64,000 bases of DNA from Paramecium octaurelia (GCA_905182995.1 CAJJDP010000038.1:410352-474351); one strand, 5' to 3'; positions 13,539 to 26,200 are shown, counted from the first letter of the stretch. The notes: generated from the letters alone by a model not told the origin. Made by a program: numbers and translations.

Positions 13539-14463
13539 TCATGATAATAAAGATTATTCAATCTTTTAGCATGTTGATTCCAATAATTTTAACAATGATT
13601 TCTCTTGTTTCTCTCTTAAAAATTACTCTTACTATAAATTAGAATAATAATTTACTTCTAAATCATTTTAAATAGATTAATCTAAATCTTACAGTAATCT
13701 AATAGTTGTTTCATATGACTCTTCTGAGATTCTTTTCTCTTCACTCAACTATTCTTACAATCTTAAAATTTCCTCCCCAAATCCTCTTATTAATTTCTCA
13801 GCATTTTGATCTCTTATCTATTTTTCTTATTCAAAATAGAATCTTAATTCTTCAAGTTCTTTTTCAATGTTTTCAATTTGCTTCTCCTCATATTCAGTTC
13901 TTTAGACATTGTCTTTTTTTAATTCTCCCTTCATTGCTTATATTTTATCATCAATTTCAGCAAAAATCTCTTATTCATTCACTTTCCTACTGGAATATTC
14001 TTCATTCAAAGATAATGAAAAGTTTTTCTCAATTAAAGTTAATGATTTCAAACTTTTCTCACATATTAACTACAATTAAAGTCAATCTTACCTATCTTTA
14101 ATCTCTTTCGCTGTATAAGGTTTCTTCTAGCTTCTCGTATTGTTCATAGAGCAACTAATAAATTACAAATAAAGGAATACTCTGAATTTTTAATTATCAT
14201 TTATTTCTCCTTTTTGAATCCTCTCTTCAAGTATTTTTATTTTTTGAAAATACAAATCTCTCCTGCTCTAATTTTATTAGAAATTATAACTACTTTGTCA
14301 TCCTTAACATTTGTGGATAGTCCTTGCAATACTCTGTTTAATTCATTGATACGATCTTGATTTTAACTAGGTGATACATTTCTCTATCAAATTATGATCA
14401 AATCTATACATTTGAATAGTCGGATTCATCGTGTTTCTTAGTCGCAGTAGCACTTTTGAACAT
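13539..14463 (-). CDS. SF-assemblin-like coiled-coil protein
   Basis: Four introns (14384-14409, 14268-14293, 14155-14180, 14070-14091) give 274 residues. A short Ser/Thr-rich head of about 45 residues is followed by almost continuous coiled coil rich in Glu, Lys, Gln and Leu (for example RRDLYFQKIKILEERI). Head, rod and length match SF-assemblin, the subunit of striated rootlet fibres attached to basal bodies. Paramecium has many such genes. Assignment rests on pattern and size because coiled coils resemble each other, so another basal-body filament protein is possible. The gene lies 44 nt upstream of the HID1 start on the same strand. Confidence 0.7.
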
Positions 14464-14523
14464 TATTTTTAAATTTAATTTTAAGGTTAACTGTTTTATA
14501 TATGTATTATTTATTTAAAATTA

Positions 14524-15168
14524 ATGCAAGACGAAGAAAAAATTTTAGAATAATTAAAAGAACTTGACAAAGCATAAGACAAAAATCCAGTATACTCCAT
14601 TAATCTAATTTAATTTAGGTCACCTTGGCATCCCTAAAAAACCTAAAATCAGCCATCTATAACAGAGATGTGGATTTATAAACTGTAGTGAAATTAAGAA
14701 CTTTAAATGAAACCACATTGAAATCAGAAAATATCAAAATATATTTCTGCTCTCTCTGTGGAAAGAAGGCAATAGGAGCAAATATAGGATTAGATACCCT
14801 TCCAACGAGAAGATCAGATAATAGCATTGCAATCAATTTAAAACAAATTTTTATAAGACTATTTCTAAAATAGGAAGGGATTAAATATATAAAGCGTTCG
14901 AATTGTATAATTATCCACCTTATTATTTTAAGGCGTAGAAAAACAGTATCGGTGGTGTTGTGAAGAATGCGGTGTTCATGTAGCATATTAATGTGTAAGC
15001 TATGAAGAAGGAGCAGAATTAATTTAAGGGAATTCAGATATCTAATTATCAAATAAACCTTATCTCTATGTCCTTAATGATGCAATTGTTTTAAATTAAT
15101 AATTTTCAAAATTACATAGTGAAATAGCTAAACTTAAAGATTAGATGGAATATGAATAATTAAAATGA
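14524..15168 (+). CDS. STEEP1/CXorf56-like zinc-binding protein
   Basis: Introns 14590-14618 and 14905-14932 give 195 residues. After a short acidic start it has IYFCSLCGKKAIG with a CxxC pair, then LDTLPTRRSDNS, then VEKQYRWCCEECGVHVAYQ with a second CxxC, and PYLYVLNDAIV. This order follows human STEEP1 (YYCLCG, LEKLPMR, IERQYRKKCAKCGLPLFYQ, FIVDGAVV). STEEP1 promotes exit of STING from the ER in animals and is found across eukaryotes, where the general role is less clear. The C-terminus is shorter than in animals. The start ATG lies about 60 bp from the divergent SF-assemblin start. Confidence 0.75.
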
Positions 15169-15540
15169 ACCATTCATGGTAGGTTTTGAAATATTTTATA
15201 ATTAACAATATATATATATCTTATATTCTTTTCTTGTTTTAATTAGGATGAATAAAATATTACTAGAAGAAACTGTATATAATATATTTTTTTGCATATT
15301 CATCAAAAAACTTATATCTTAACCTCATTCATAATATTTAAGACTCATTTAGTAAACATTGGATAATAGGATTCCTAAAATAATGGGCAGAATAAATTTC
15401 AAAAAGGAGGATCCTATTAATAAAAAAGACTAATAAACCTTTCTTTAATTTTGAAATTTCAATAGTATTATACATTTATTCTCTCTTTCGCTTTTCTTCT
15501 GCCTTTTTATGTTATAAATGAAATAATTACTAGTTCCAAT

Positions 15541-15849
15541 TCAATTTGTTTGAGTCTTTAAACACATTAAACTTAATTAGTTAATGGAGTTGGTTAAATC
15601 ATTGACTGCATAGTGGCCTAAGACTCTGATCTGCTATTTGACTAATAAGATTTTAACTAATTGGTATACTAGAACAGATGCATGACTGGATGCCAAGTTG
15701 TTTCCTTAAATTTGAACTTTTTTGCCAAATTCTTCCTTTAATATACTTGTAAACAATCTAATACTAAAACAAGTTTGAGTTTGGAAGAGGTTGTCAATTT
15801 CAGCAATCTAACTATATTATTAGTTTTACTGATTTCTTTTCTTAAACAT
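15541..15849 (-). CDS. Alba-like small protein, C-terminus apparently frameshifted
   Basis: From ATG at 15847-15849 the frame runs to TGA 15541-15543 (102 residues). The middle (about SSHASVLVYQLVKILLVKQ, then IRVLGHYAVNDL) has the alternating strand-helix pattern of Alba-type nucleic-acid-binding folds. After that the frame closes early. The +1 frame continues with LKQIELELVIISF and a Gly/Arg/Lys stretch to TGA 15459-15461, which looks like the missing beta-hairpin and basic tail. No acceptable GT...AG intron repairs this. The 5' end overlaps the MSP-domain frame by 50 nt, so this could instead be the distal exon of one fused gene. Alba identity is tentative. Confidence 0.4.
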
Positions 15850-16164
15850 TGATAGCATATATTTAGAATTTTTGATTCACGATATGTTTTGGATCTAAAT
15901 TCTTCCTATATTCATATTTATAATGTACTTTAGCTCTGTCTGTTGTACTAAATTCTACAATTTCTGATTACTGAGGTGAAATCAAACCTCGACTTTGTTT
16001 AACAGAAAAAAGTTCTGGTTTTGTGGATTTAATCTATCAAATATATTTTCTCTAACTTTATATGCCAAGTAATAGGATGTGACATTTTTTAGACTTAAGC
16101 TGTAAGGAATATAAATGTCATTTTTTAAGTCGAAAATAATCTCAGGTGATGAAACTTCAAGCAT
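15800..16164 (-). CDS. MSP (major sperm protein/VAP-type) domain protein
   Basis: ATG 16162-16164 and one 23-nt intron (15971-15993) give 113 residues, close to one MSP domain. It opens with LEVSSPEIIFDL and continues SLSLKNVTSYYLAYKVR, the first strands of the MSP fold. Later comes NQKFQIYAINV, corresponding to the conserved D/N-K-F-x-V-x-x segment. MSP domains in VAP proteins bind FFAT motifs at ER contact sites; without a membrane anchor this copy would be soluble. The end overlaps the Alba-like frame. Splicing a 19-nt stretch beginning at GTTTAAG would join both into one 193-codon frame, so one gene or two is unresolved. Confidence 0.68.
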
Positions 16165-16377
16165 ATATAAATAAATAAAAATTCTAATATTTGCAATTAA
16201 AATAAATTCCTCCAAATTTGGATAAAATATAATCAAATTAAACAGAAGAGAACAAGAATTTAAATTATTCCTTTTCTGAGTAATCTTGTTATTCAGATGA
16301 TGATGTTAAAAATTAAAATTATCAAATGATGTTATAAAGCCAATTCTCAATATAAATATAATCTCATATATTAATTA

Positions 16378-17193
16378 ATGAATTTTAAGAAAGAGACTTT
16401 AGAACTACTTGGATATGAAAATATATAGTGCTCAATTCCAAAAACTTTACTTGATAACTTCACTGCTTTTTTTACTGCTTAATAACAAAATCCTCTAACA
16501 AATGAATCTCCTGAAAGTATTTTTTTATATAAAACTGACCTTAGATTATGAGAATGGTTTGATCTTTATGTCAGCTATAAGTTAAAGTAACACTCCCTAG
16601 GTGTCAGCCCAATAATTAAGATCAGTATAATCTAAAAGTTCCAAGGGAAAGATCAGAACTTTTTTTCCTTAAAGTAATAATCATCTAATTTTTTCAATAG
16701 AGTGGCCAGTTCAAAAAGCCAACATGAGTCCATTTTCTTTTTCAAAATACTCTCACTTTCAATCTTTAACTTGTCGATATTGGTATTACTTGGACAATAG
16801 TAATAATGTTTAAGGTAAGGTCTGACCTTATCTAAAATTTTTAGGTCCGTTTTCTTGTGTTGAAATGGATAACTGGTATCGAAAAAATCTCCTTAATCCT
16901 GATCTGTTGATAAGCTACAAGTCTCATGATCTAACTTCGTTTGTGAAAATCAAAGATATTTTAAAGGATTCTGAAAATCCCAAATGCGATAAAATGCTCC
17001 GTCAACTATATAAAAGGGCTTCTAGTGCTAAAAGAATAAGTATATTTTAACTCTACATTTAGAAAATAAAAATTCAAGCACTTCACCTATGAGTAAAGCA
17101 TCAACTGAAATATCGTCTAGCAACAACAACAGCTGCTAAAAATCTAGATAACCCATTTGGGGAGTTGATACCGATTATTTTTTAGGTTTCTGA
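16378..17193 (+). CDS. GYF-domain protein
   Basis: Introns 16517-16544, 16815-16844 and 17040-17062 give 244 residues. At about residues 124-176 is a GYF domain: WYYLDNSNNVQGPFS, EMDNWYRKN and a final LLIS strand with a downstream helix. It fits the SMY2/GIGYF subtype because the position after W-Y-Y is Asp-like. GYF domains bind proline-rich peptides, and GIGYF proteins act in mRNA repression and quality control. The C-terminus is Ser/Asn-rich. The protein is much shorter than animal GIGYF, so only the domain is assigned. Confidence 0.85.
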
Positions 17194-17356
17194 AGCTATA
17201 TCTAATAATAAATAAACAACATTAATCATTTTTAACAGGAAAAATATATATATTTTTTTTAATTTTATATTTAAAATCTAATAATTTATAAACAATAGTA
17301 TTTTTGAACAAACTCAAAAATATAAAAACAATATTGATGAATTTATAATTATTCAT

Positions 17357-20300
17357 TCAGGATAGTAACTTTCTTAGAATTCTTCTAAAGGGGGTCGTTC
17401 CAATGTCATCGACAAGTTGTTCGTGAAATTCCTATGTTTATTGACATAATTACGTCTAATGCTATGCTTATTTATTCTGGTTAAGATTGATATTATTCGA
17501 ATATCTCTGGATTTTATCCTTAGCATTCTCCAACTTCTTTTGAAATTATGGTGCGTGTACCAATGACTGGACTGAGATCATCATACTCCTATTAATTTCT
17601 TTATTACTCGCTGCCTACGTTATATATTTTCTGTATTATAGATTGAATCTTTACCTGAAACTCATTTATTATTAGATCGGCTTTTCCTACACAGGCTCCT
17701 GTTTAGATTGTTTCTAAATAAGGATATCCTAAAACTGTTTCTAATCTTGCAATGTTCCTTGCATGATCATCTTTAATAATTTAGTCGAAACCCCATCCTT
17801 GAGTCTCTGAGGTGGTTTTTTTAGTATCTCTACTGAATCTCCTTTGGAATTGCCGTCGAATTAGATCTTATTCCTAGAGCTTCTTATGTTACAATTACAA
17901 TTCTATAGTATCGATTTTTTTTTGTAATTTAATAATTTCTTCTGCTTAGGAATTTTTTAATTTGACTGCATTTTCCAATTATTATCTAGTTTATAATAAT
18001 GAGTTATGCATATCATTTCTTTCCTGCATGAGCTATTTGACAGTACATTCTAGTTGATATTCTCTGGAGAGAGGATTGAATGCTGAACTTTCCTGTTGTT
18101 GCAATATAAAAAATAAGAATGATATAATACTAAGATTTTTGGGTTTCTAAAGTAAACATCAATTGCTGATTAATTTAAGTAAGAAATTATTATTACTTTT
18201 CAGTTTCATGCTTATATTTCTGAAATTCCACTGTTAAATCTTCCTAAGAAATAATTGATCGATTATATTTACTAATTGTTTTTAAAGGCTCTGCTTTGAT
18301 TAACTCATTTCACTCTTCTTTTAATTATATGATAATTTCAATTTTTACATTTTTTCTCTCTCCTTTATTTGATACATCGAATACTAATCCTTAATGGTGA
18401 CCATAATTTAATATATTTCCTAGACCTTTTCTTATTCCACTTAAAGTTATCTCCTCAATTTCGAGAAAACTTCCTGAATTTGTAGTAATACATGTGAATC
18501 CTCCATTTTATCACCCAACATGGCTAATAATTTTTCAACATCTGAGATTTCTTCATTCTCTTAGGTGGATTTTATTAAAGTTTATTCATTTTCATCAAAT
18601 TTTATGTTTAGTTCATCTTCATCAGTTTAAAAAGAGAAGTTATCAATATCCAACAATTTATTTGATTTTGGCGAGGGTGGTTAAGAATCCAATTAAAAGG
18701 ATACATTCTTTTTCTTAGGTTATGGATTTATAATTTGAGTGATGGCTTATTCCTAAGTAAAATCTTTCAAGAGAATTGTATCTAATTTCGTAAGGGTCTC
18801 TGAAAAATTAACTATGCTCTAAAAGGTTCTCTCTTCAATTTCTTTGTCATATTATTCAGTCATGAAAATGTCTTTTGTTGATTCAGAATCAGAGGGACAA
18901 TAATTGAATTGGTTCTTTAAATTCAGATTGGCAAGGAAAAAATCCAGGTCTTACTTTGTTGATGACAGAGCTCTACGAAAATCAAATAGTTTCTAATCAT
19001 TCTCTAATATTTGAGTTTTCAATTATTCATTTTCAAAAATGAATTTTTAATTATTTTTTAAACACTCAGCTAATTATTATTTGATATGTTCTTCATTTAA
19101 TTTCTATTTTAAAAGTTTCTCTTATAATTCATCAATCCTACTCTAATAGTTTATCTAAAGAGCAGCCATTTCTGTTTTTTGAAACTCCAATTCTTCTTGC
19201 AAATTGACAACTAATTTATGTTCTTTTAATAATTACAGAGATGAGTGTTATTTAGATTATTGAGCATTTTGTTAAGGTCCCAAATTTGAGTTTGAGTTTC
19301 CTTTGTCCATAGAGACTGAGGTGCCATTCTCTACCTTTTCCATTAATTTATTTATTATTTCATCCTACTCTAATATCTTTTATTCAGCAATATCTAGTAA
19401 GGCTTATAATTCTTTAGCACTTTTCTCAGCATTTATAGTAGGCTTATTTTTTATTGCTTTGGCTCTTGCTCCAAATCTTAAAGTGCTTATTGTTTCTTTA
19501 TCATTATATGAACACATTGAACAAGCAACTACCAAGGTAGTTTTAGCATTTCCTCCTAGAGATTCACTCAATATTCTGGTTAATTTAGAGTCTCTATAAG
19601 GAATGTGTTCTTTTTTGTCAGAAGTTAAAGCATTAATAACCATACCTAAACAAGTTAATGATTTATTAATATTCTTAGCTTCTTCTAGCTGTTAACCAGA
19701 AACATTAGTTTTTGCTACTTTTTCTGATCCTGCCAAATCCACAAAGTACAATTTGCTTAATTTACTGGAATCTGTTTTCAAATTTTTTTCACTAACCTAA
19801 ATTTGAAATAAAGAATGAGATCTAGAAGATCTTTCATTCATTCTAGTGGCAGCTATTGTTCTATTATTTGAGCCAGTCATCATGACCTATTTCATTTCTT
19901 CAGGAGATTCAACTTTAATCTCTGTGAGATTCTATACAAAAATGCCTCTAAGTCTATCTTCTTTTATTTTTAAGTTAGTTTTATTAGTGTCTAATAAATC
20001 CATAATTTTCTCATTGTAAATTTCCAAAAAAGAAACCTTTACAATATGTATTAAGTCTTCTGATTTGCTATGCACAACATCAAATAATTCAGTCATGACT
20101 CTTGGTATTAATCCTTTAGTCCTTTCGTTGGGATTGTCTGGGCCCTATATATTTTCATAATGCATAGTACTTCCATTGTAAATGTTTTTCCTGATGAAGT
20201 TTAACCATACGCAAAAATGGTTCCATTATAACCATTCATCACGCTGTCTAAAATGGGTCTCCCTACTTCTTCGAATACATCAGCCTATTCTGAATCAGGT

Positions 20301-20495
20301 CCAAATATTCGATCAAATGTAAAATCTTATTTATCATTGGAGCCAACCTAAAATAATTGATAGACTCAAATGTCATACCGTAACAGTAATTTACTTTTCG
20401 CCATATGAAACACAACATTCCCCTCCTTGTTGCATTTCAAGAGCATTGAGCGGTCTCAACCTAGCAACGACTTTTATGTTTTAGCCTTCTTTCAT
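17357..20495 (-). CDS. Kinesin heavy chain (kinesin-1-like motor)
   Basis: The motor domain is at the N-terminus, from [20 protein letters not shown], with P-loop GQTSSGKT, switch I NERSSRSH and switch II DLAGSE. It ends with [20 protein letters not shown] and the [12 protein letters not shown] neck entry, closest to kinesin-1. About 650 residues of coiled coil follow, interrupted by a Ser/Pro-rich segment, and the protein totals roughly 1,000 residues. Motor introns lie near 20362-20392 and 20153-20178. Several tail introns are certain from frame changes. Splice choices near 18,120-18,170 and 17,500-17,560 are ambiguous, so the last 100 residues and the stop (TGA 17357-17359 preferred) are provisional. 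It would move cargo toward microtubule plus ends. Confidence 0.88.
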
Positions 20496-20953
20496 CTCAA
20501 AATATTATAATTATATAAAATGGCTAATATTAATAAATAAAATTATACTCCTTTCATTATCCTTTGGGCACAATAAGACAATAGGTACTAGAAACTCAAC
20601 ATTCAAATTTATATTTCCAATCAAATGATGCGATTTTGATTATATATTATTATTCCTATCATTCGATGCAGAATGTTGAACATTATTTCTTTGATTTATT
20701 TTTGATGTAGATATTTTGATAATAGTAGAGACTCAAATCAATAATAGTTTATTGATGAGATGGAGGAGAAATGTAAGACGAATTACTTAGGTTAAAATTT
20801 CCTAAGTGAAAATAAATGATTCAGAAGGAAAATAAGACTTTTTCAAATTATATTAGGTAAGATTGAAATAATATTGTTTAAATAATTAATTAATAAATTT
20901 AATGATTATAGAATGACGACATAATTGCAATAATAGAATCACTAATTTAATTA
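20496..20953. other. Region upstream of kinesin, possible unplaced exon
   Basis: 458 bases between the kinesin start and the next supported frame. Around 20,700-20,880 a frame reads in a protein-like way (KINDSEGKQDFFKLYQ), but I could not connect it to a start or to the downstream small frame with introns of acceptable size. Confidence 0.3.
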
Positions 20954-21201
20954 ATGGCTTTCAAAATATTATTTGTATTTATAGTGTTTAAAGTTCTTAT
21001 GAGTATATGTATGAGGCAAGAATTTTGGGAAATTGTAAGTAAACTGTAGTATTCTATAAGAGAAATCTTATTTAAAATAAATACGGATCTTTTTTGTATC
21101 GAATATATAATGAATAGTATTTTTCAAACTAGATTGAAGATAAAATGGAATAATTGATTCTAAATTAATGCTACTTTTGTCATTTTTAAGGTAGTTTTTG
21201 A
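20954..21201 (+). CDS. Small hypothetical protein, possibly a C-terminal fragment
   Basis: From ATG 20954 with one 26-nt intron (about 21037-21062) the frame gives 73 residues ending at TGA 21199-21201. It has a hydrophobic N-terminal stretch (MAFKILFVFIVFKVLM) followed by a polar segment (NKYGSFLYRIYNEQYFSNQ). The same frame is open upstream of the ATG, so this may be the end of a longer gene whose first exons I could not place. No family recognised. Confidence 0.35.
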
Positions 21202-21244
21202 ATAAATTTATCACATAATAAAATATATCATTACTTGATTTTTG

Positions 21245-22832
21245 ATGGGTTGTGCTGCAGCTAAACCGGAAAAGTCACTAAGCAAACAAAATTCTCCTTG
21301 CTCTCATCCTAAAGAGGCTACTCCCTCGATTTCACTGATGTAAGAAACTGATAAAATCGATTCAGATTATATATTCCATACCTTGGACCCTTTAATAAGT
21401 AAGTTACTCATTTTATAATTAAAACAGCCAGAAGAAATTACATAAAGAAAGCGGTTTCGAAAAGCAATAATGCAAGTCGAATAGTAAAGGTTTATAATTG
21501 TTTAAATCTCACTAATACTGAAAAGTAGGAATTCGAGAAGATAGTGAACCAACTCCTGCAAATTGTAAGTCTTATCATATATTTAAGAAACATTTAAACT
21601 TAGTCAGCCAATCATCATACTATTTCAATGATAATAAATTATACTTAGTTAGTGATTTTTGTGATGGAGGCAATCTATTATCCCGCCTGGATCATTTTAG
21701 CCAACTACAACAACACAATATGTTTGATGTTTTTTGTTAGATCATGGCAGGAGTCCAATTCCTACATAATAAAGGGATTGCACATGGGTATGTTAAGTTG
21801 TGGCATTTTTAGTAATATTCAACTCGAAAGTATAGTGTTTACAGAGAAAACCATGTAGAACGTCAAGTTAATAGACTACGGCATCCCCAGTTCCTTGAAA
21901 TCCACCTGCCTATAATGGAGACCTAATGGAGGTATTCAAGAAATATCCTTCAAATCCCCTGAAGCCTTGAAATAATCAAATCTCACATCCTTTAAATCCG
22001 ACGTCTGGTCATGTGGATGTCTCTTGTACTTCTTTTTGACCTCTCATATGCCATTTCAATCAAGAGATGTCCAGACCTTAAAAACGGCAATACAAAGAGG
22101 AATAGTGAATTTCGAAGGCTCAGAATGGGCCAACATCAACCCAGACATGAAATAACTAGTTAGCAAAATGCTAAGTACCAATCCATAGGTTCGTCCGACA
22201 GCAGCAGAAGTGATCAATCATCCGATATTTGTGAACAGAGCCAAAATAATGACCAAGCCTAATAAACAACTTTCCAAATAGATGAAAGACTTCAAAGTAT
22301 TTAGATTCTTTATAATTGTAGTAATAATCATAAATGTAGAATGCTATGCTCAATTATATAGCAGAAAACATGTTGTAGGAACAAGATAAGAAAAAACTAA
22401 TGGAAGAGTTCCAAAAATTTGATTTAAATAAGGACGGGTAACTAACAAAGCAAGAACTCTTAACAGTTTATACTACTATGTACTCGTCAGAATAAGCTAA
22501 TTAAGAAGTGGAAGCAATATTCTCGAAAATTGATCAAAATGGCAGTGGAAGAATTGATTACCAAGGTATTGAAATTATATTCAATTTTAGAGTTTGTTTT
22601 AGCAACTATAGATCAAAAGAAATATTTCAACAGAGAAAAATTACTCATTTTATTTCAATAAATCGATAGAGATCATAGTGGTTAATTAAGTAAATTAGAA
22701 GTCAAGAAATTATTGAGAGACATGTCAGTCCCTAAAGAAAAGCTTGATCAATTATCGAAGCAATTGGATTAAGATGGAGATGGATAAATTACTCAAGAAG
22801 AGTTCTTGTAAATTATGTTATCAATTGCATGA
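21245..22832 (+). CDS. CDPK-like protein with inactive kinase domain and four EF-hands
   Basis: Introns 21399-21427, 21588-1 to 21565-21587, 21788-21812, 22298-22322 and 22566-22590 give 486 residues; the second intron is 21565-21587. The N-terminus MGCAAAKP fits N-myristoylation plus palmitoylation at Cys3. The kinase-like domain has a possible VAIK Lys at about residue 72 (IVKVYN). The catalytic loop reads HGNIQLES at residues 163-170 instead of HRDLKPEN, so the catalytic Asp is Asn165. The Asp of DFG is kept (DYG, 185-187), as are an APE-like SPE and DVWSCG. No clear glycine loop is seen. Four good EF-hands follow (DLNKDGQLTKQE, DQNGSGRIDYQE, DRDHSGQLSKLE, DQDGDGQITQEE). It is probably a membrane-anchored calcium-sensing pseudokinase. 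Confidence 0.9.
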
Positions 22833-23281
22833 CATATTTATATTATTTATATGATTTTTGGATTGTATTTGTCTATTTATTAAATATTCATATATATATT
22901 CATGACTTAACCTCACAATTATTATTTTATAAACATTAAATCCCCTAAGTTAATCGCCATTTAAACCATAAAGCTATCATTCCTAATGCAATTCTTATTT
23001 GTTATTAAATAATTTCTAAAATCAACTCTATCATTTGTACAAATCAAACAAACAACAATAATTATAAGTCATCTCATTTCAATAGGTTTCACAAAGTAGA
23101 AACATAGATTTCACAAGTACTATGAAAAAAATAGAAATGGAAAAAATTAATTGAGAATTTTAAATAAAATCTTTAAAAAGCATTAATTCATTGTTTTCTA
23201 CAGTTATTATTAAGCTTTCATAGATCTCTACTTTAAAACAACATTTTTTGCTAAATTTAGTAATTAATTCACTCAATATTT
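22833..23281. other. Intergenic stretch, nothing recognised
   Basis: 449 AT-rich bases between two same-strand genes. No supported coding frame or RNA gene. Confidence 0.5.
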
Positions 23282-26200
23282 ATGTTTATCAAATAACTTT
23301 AATCAAAAATATAAATACGCTCAGTATCGAACGTATCAGGGCATTCAATTCAAAGATTTTCAGGGATAGTAACTCCTTAAAGTAATACAATTAATGCTAT
23401 TTGGGACATTAATCAAATTGGCCAAGAATTGGATTGTCATGATGATCCAATTTTGAACGAGGCTTTGCAGCTTATCAATAATCACCAAATTAATCAAGCG
23501 ATTTTAATATTAAATCAAAGTATAATTATTGATCATATAATTGTAGTGGTTTCAGAAGGGAAAAAATATTTGGGCTAATAATCTCAAGTATAATTGGTAA
23601 TGAAAGTTACATTATTGGTTGTATCAAGTGCTATGTCAATTTTAGAGAATGATCCAGCTTCAGCATTGCTGCTGCTTTTGGGCTGTGATTAGATGTTTAA
23701 GGGATTGACACCAAAATAATAAAGTTATCTAAGAGTGCAGATTCTAAATGGACTTGGCTGTTATTACAGAAGAGTGGGATAATTGGAAAAAGCACTAAAC
23801 GAATTGGAATGCGCTTTGGCTTTAATTAAAAAATATGGTTTGAAAGAGGTTGCAGTGACCCACCTAAATTTATCTGTCGTATTATCTCTGGTGGAAGAGT
23901 ATAATTTAAACTTTATTAGTAATTAGACATGAGGGTGCTTTAGAAAATGCTAAGAAGGCAGTTACCGAAAGTCATAAAGAATACTAATACTATATAAAAA
24001 ATCATGTGTCCATGCAAGCATTCAAATTTCAACGATGCGTAAGTTCCTTGGCCATCTCCTTCTACAATGTCGGAGTTTAGGAATAATATTTTCAACGATA
24101 TTAGTTTGCATTACAAGCCTATGCATCAGCATTCAAAGTAGCTGAGGATAACTTGGGAATTCATCATTATCTAACAATTCAACTAAAAAACATATATGAA
24201 GAATTTGCTCGACAATTGGCAATAGCAGAAGGATAAAAAATTGCCATTACATCTTTAAATCACAAATTCCAAATTAGAGCAAATGTCACAAGTCAATATG
24301 CTCAAAGTGTCTTAAGGAGCAAACCCTCAGACACAGTCAAAAATGTCACCGAAAGGCTTTTTCAATCAGAATCCAAAATGTCAGGCCATACCCTTAGACC
24401 ATAATCAGCCATTATGAATCAAACCCAAGTTCCTAAATTAAAATCATTTGATTTCACTCGAAGAGATGCACCTACTTTCAGAAAACAGTTGTCTGCTACC
24501 AATCGCACTTTAAATCAATTTAGTGAGGAAAATGCAAAGGTTGAAGTAGAGAAATTAGAATAGACTAAGTCATTGAAACAATGCATCTAAAATTTATAAA
24601 CAGTAATAATTCATTATATTATATAAGCAAGCATAAAAAGAGCAAGAGGAATTGAAAAGAATTCAAGATTAAAAGTAAAGAGAGTTATAAAAATTAGAGG
24701 CTTTTCGATATATTAATTAATAGATTCAGTAGTAGAAATAATAAAAAAACTCAAACTAAACTTCAAGAGAAATGAAGGCATCAACAGATTAGATGAAGTA
24801 ACTTTTTAATACAGATCCATAAATATAAGAAGCCTTAAATGAAAGTGAACCATAGCCTTTAGTTACTATATAAGAATAAAACAGAGTGACAAAAACAGAG
24901 GAAGAAAACTAATTAAACCATTAAATTAATAATAATGATCAAAATTTAAAATAAGAGGTAAATAAAGAAGAAAAAAGAATGTCATTTACTACCACTCTTG
25001 AATAAAAGGGATTTTAAGATGAAACAATATAGAGTTCAACAAGAAAATTAGAATTTGAATAGGATTCATCTATCAAAAACAATTATTTTTAATAAAACAT
25101 GTCTTGCAAGCAGATTGAAGATTTAGAAGAAATAACAGAAGAAATCAATGAAGTGAATTAATAATAATAATAATAATAATATTAATAATAATAATAATAA
25201 TAAAATCAGTAGAATGTTGAAAACTAAGTTGAGGAAATAATTCAAGAAAAAGCTAAACAATTAGAAGAAGAACAAAAATTACAAAAGATATAATATATAT
25301 AAAGTTGTTGGAAAAATAGTGTAAGAAAATTTAATGAGAGAATTGAAAAATTATAATCTAAATATTCAATAGTCACTTAAAAATAGTACTCTAAACTTAT
25401 AGATGAGAAAAACAATCTTCATAATGGCATTTTGTTTCTAGGTTTCAATCAATCCGATATTAATTATATTGATGTTGTGTTTATAGATTTTTACACATTA
25501 CGAAAATCTTAGAGGAAGTGTTCCACTTTAAATGAAAAGTTACAGCACATATTAATTTTAACACTTTAATGTACCATTCCAATAACTAAAGAAACTTTAG
25601 ATGATATTGAAACCAGGTTATCATAATTTACTCAAATCAATTAATAATAACTCATTATTCAAAGTAATTTGTTAGACATTGAAATAAAATTAATTGACAA
25701 ACAGACTTCATTAAGGTTTGATGTTAATCAATTGAAAATTTATGAATTTTTTATTAAATTTGAAGAGAGCATTTCACACCTATAGCTGCCAACCTCTATC
25801 GCTGATATTTAATCATTTAATACAGACTCAATTTTTGTATAAAAGTCAGCCTAAGTCAATTAAGAATTAAATCAACAGCCTTTTTAAGAAATCCCTTTAA
25901 TTGAGGAGTAAGTTGTACAAGAAGTTAATTTCGAAAAATAGCCTAGTGAAGGAAATACTAAATAGGAACAATAATCAGCAGTCGAAGAGATTCAATTTAG
26001 TGAGGGTCAATAGGAAAGTAAAAATGGAAGCGATGATGTTGATAAAGTTAATAAGACTGGATAATTTAATATTAATGTCTTTTCTTCTTAAAAATTGCAA
26101 TCTTAATAAGATTTAGACAAGGCTACTGAGGAGATCGAGGACAATGAGGAATAAAAGCAACAATAGATTTAAACGAAAGAAACTAACTAAAACCTAGATT

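Noticed and set aside
13706-14101. Plus-strand Leu/Phe/Ser-rich frame that looks membrane-like
   Set aside because: Antisense of the SF-assemblin-like coiled coil; Glu/Lys codons read backwards give Phe/Leu/Ser.
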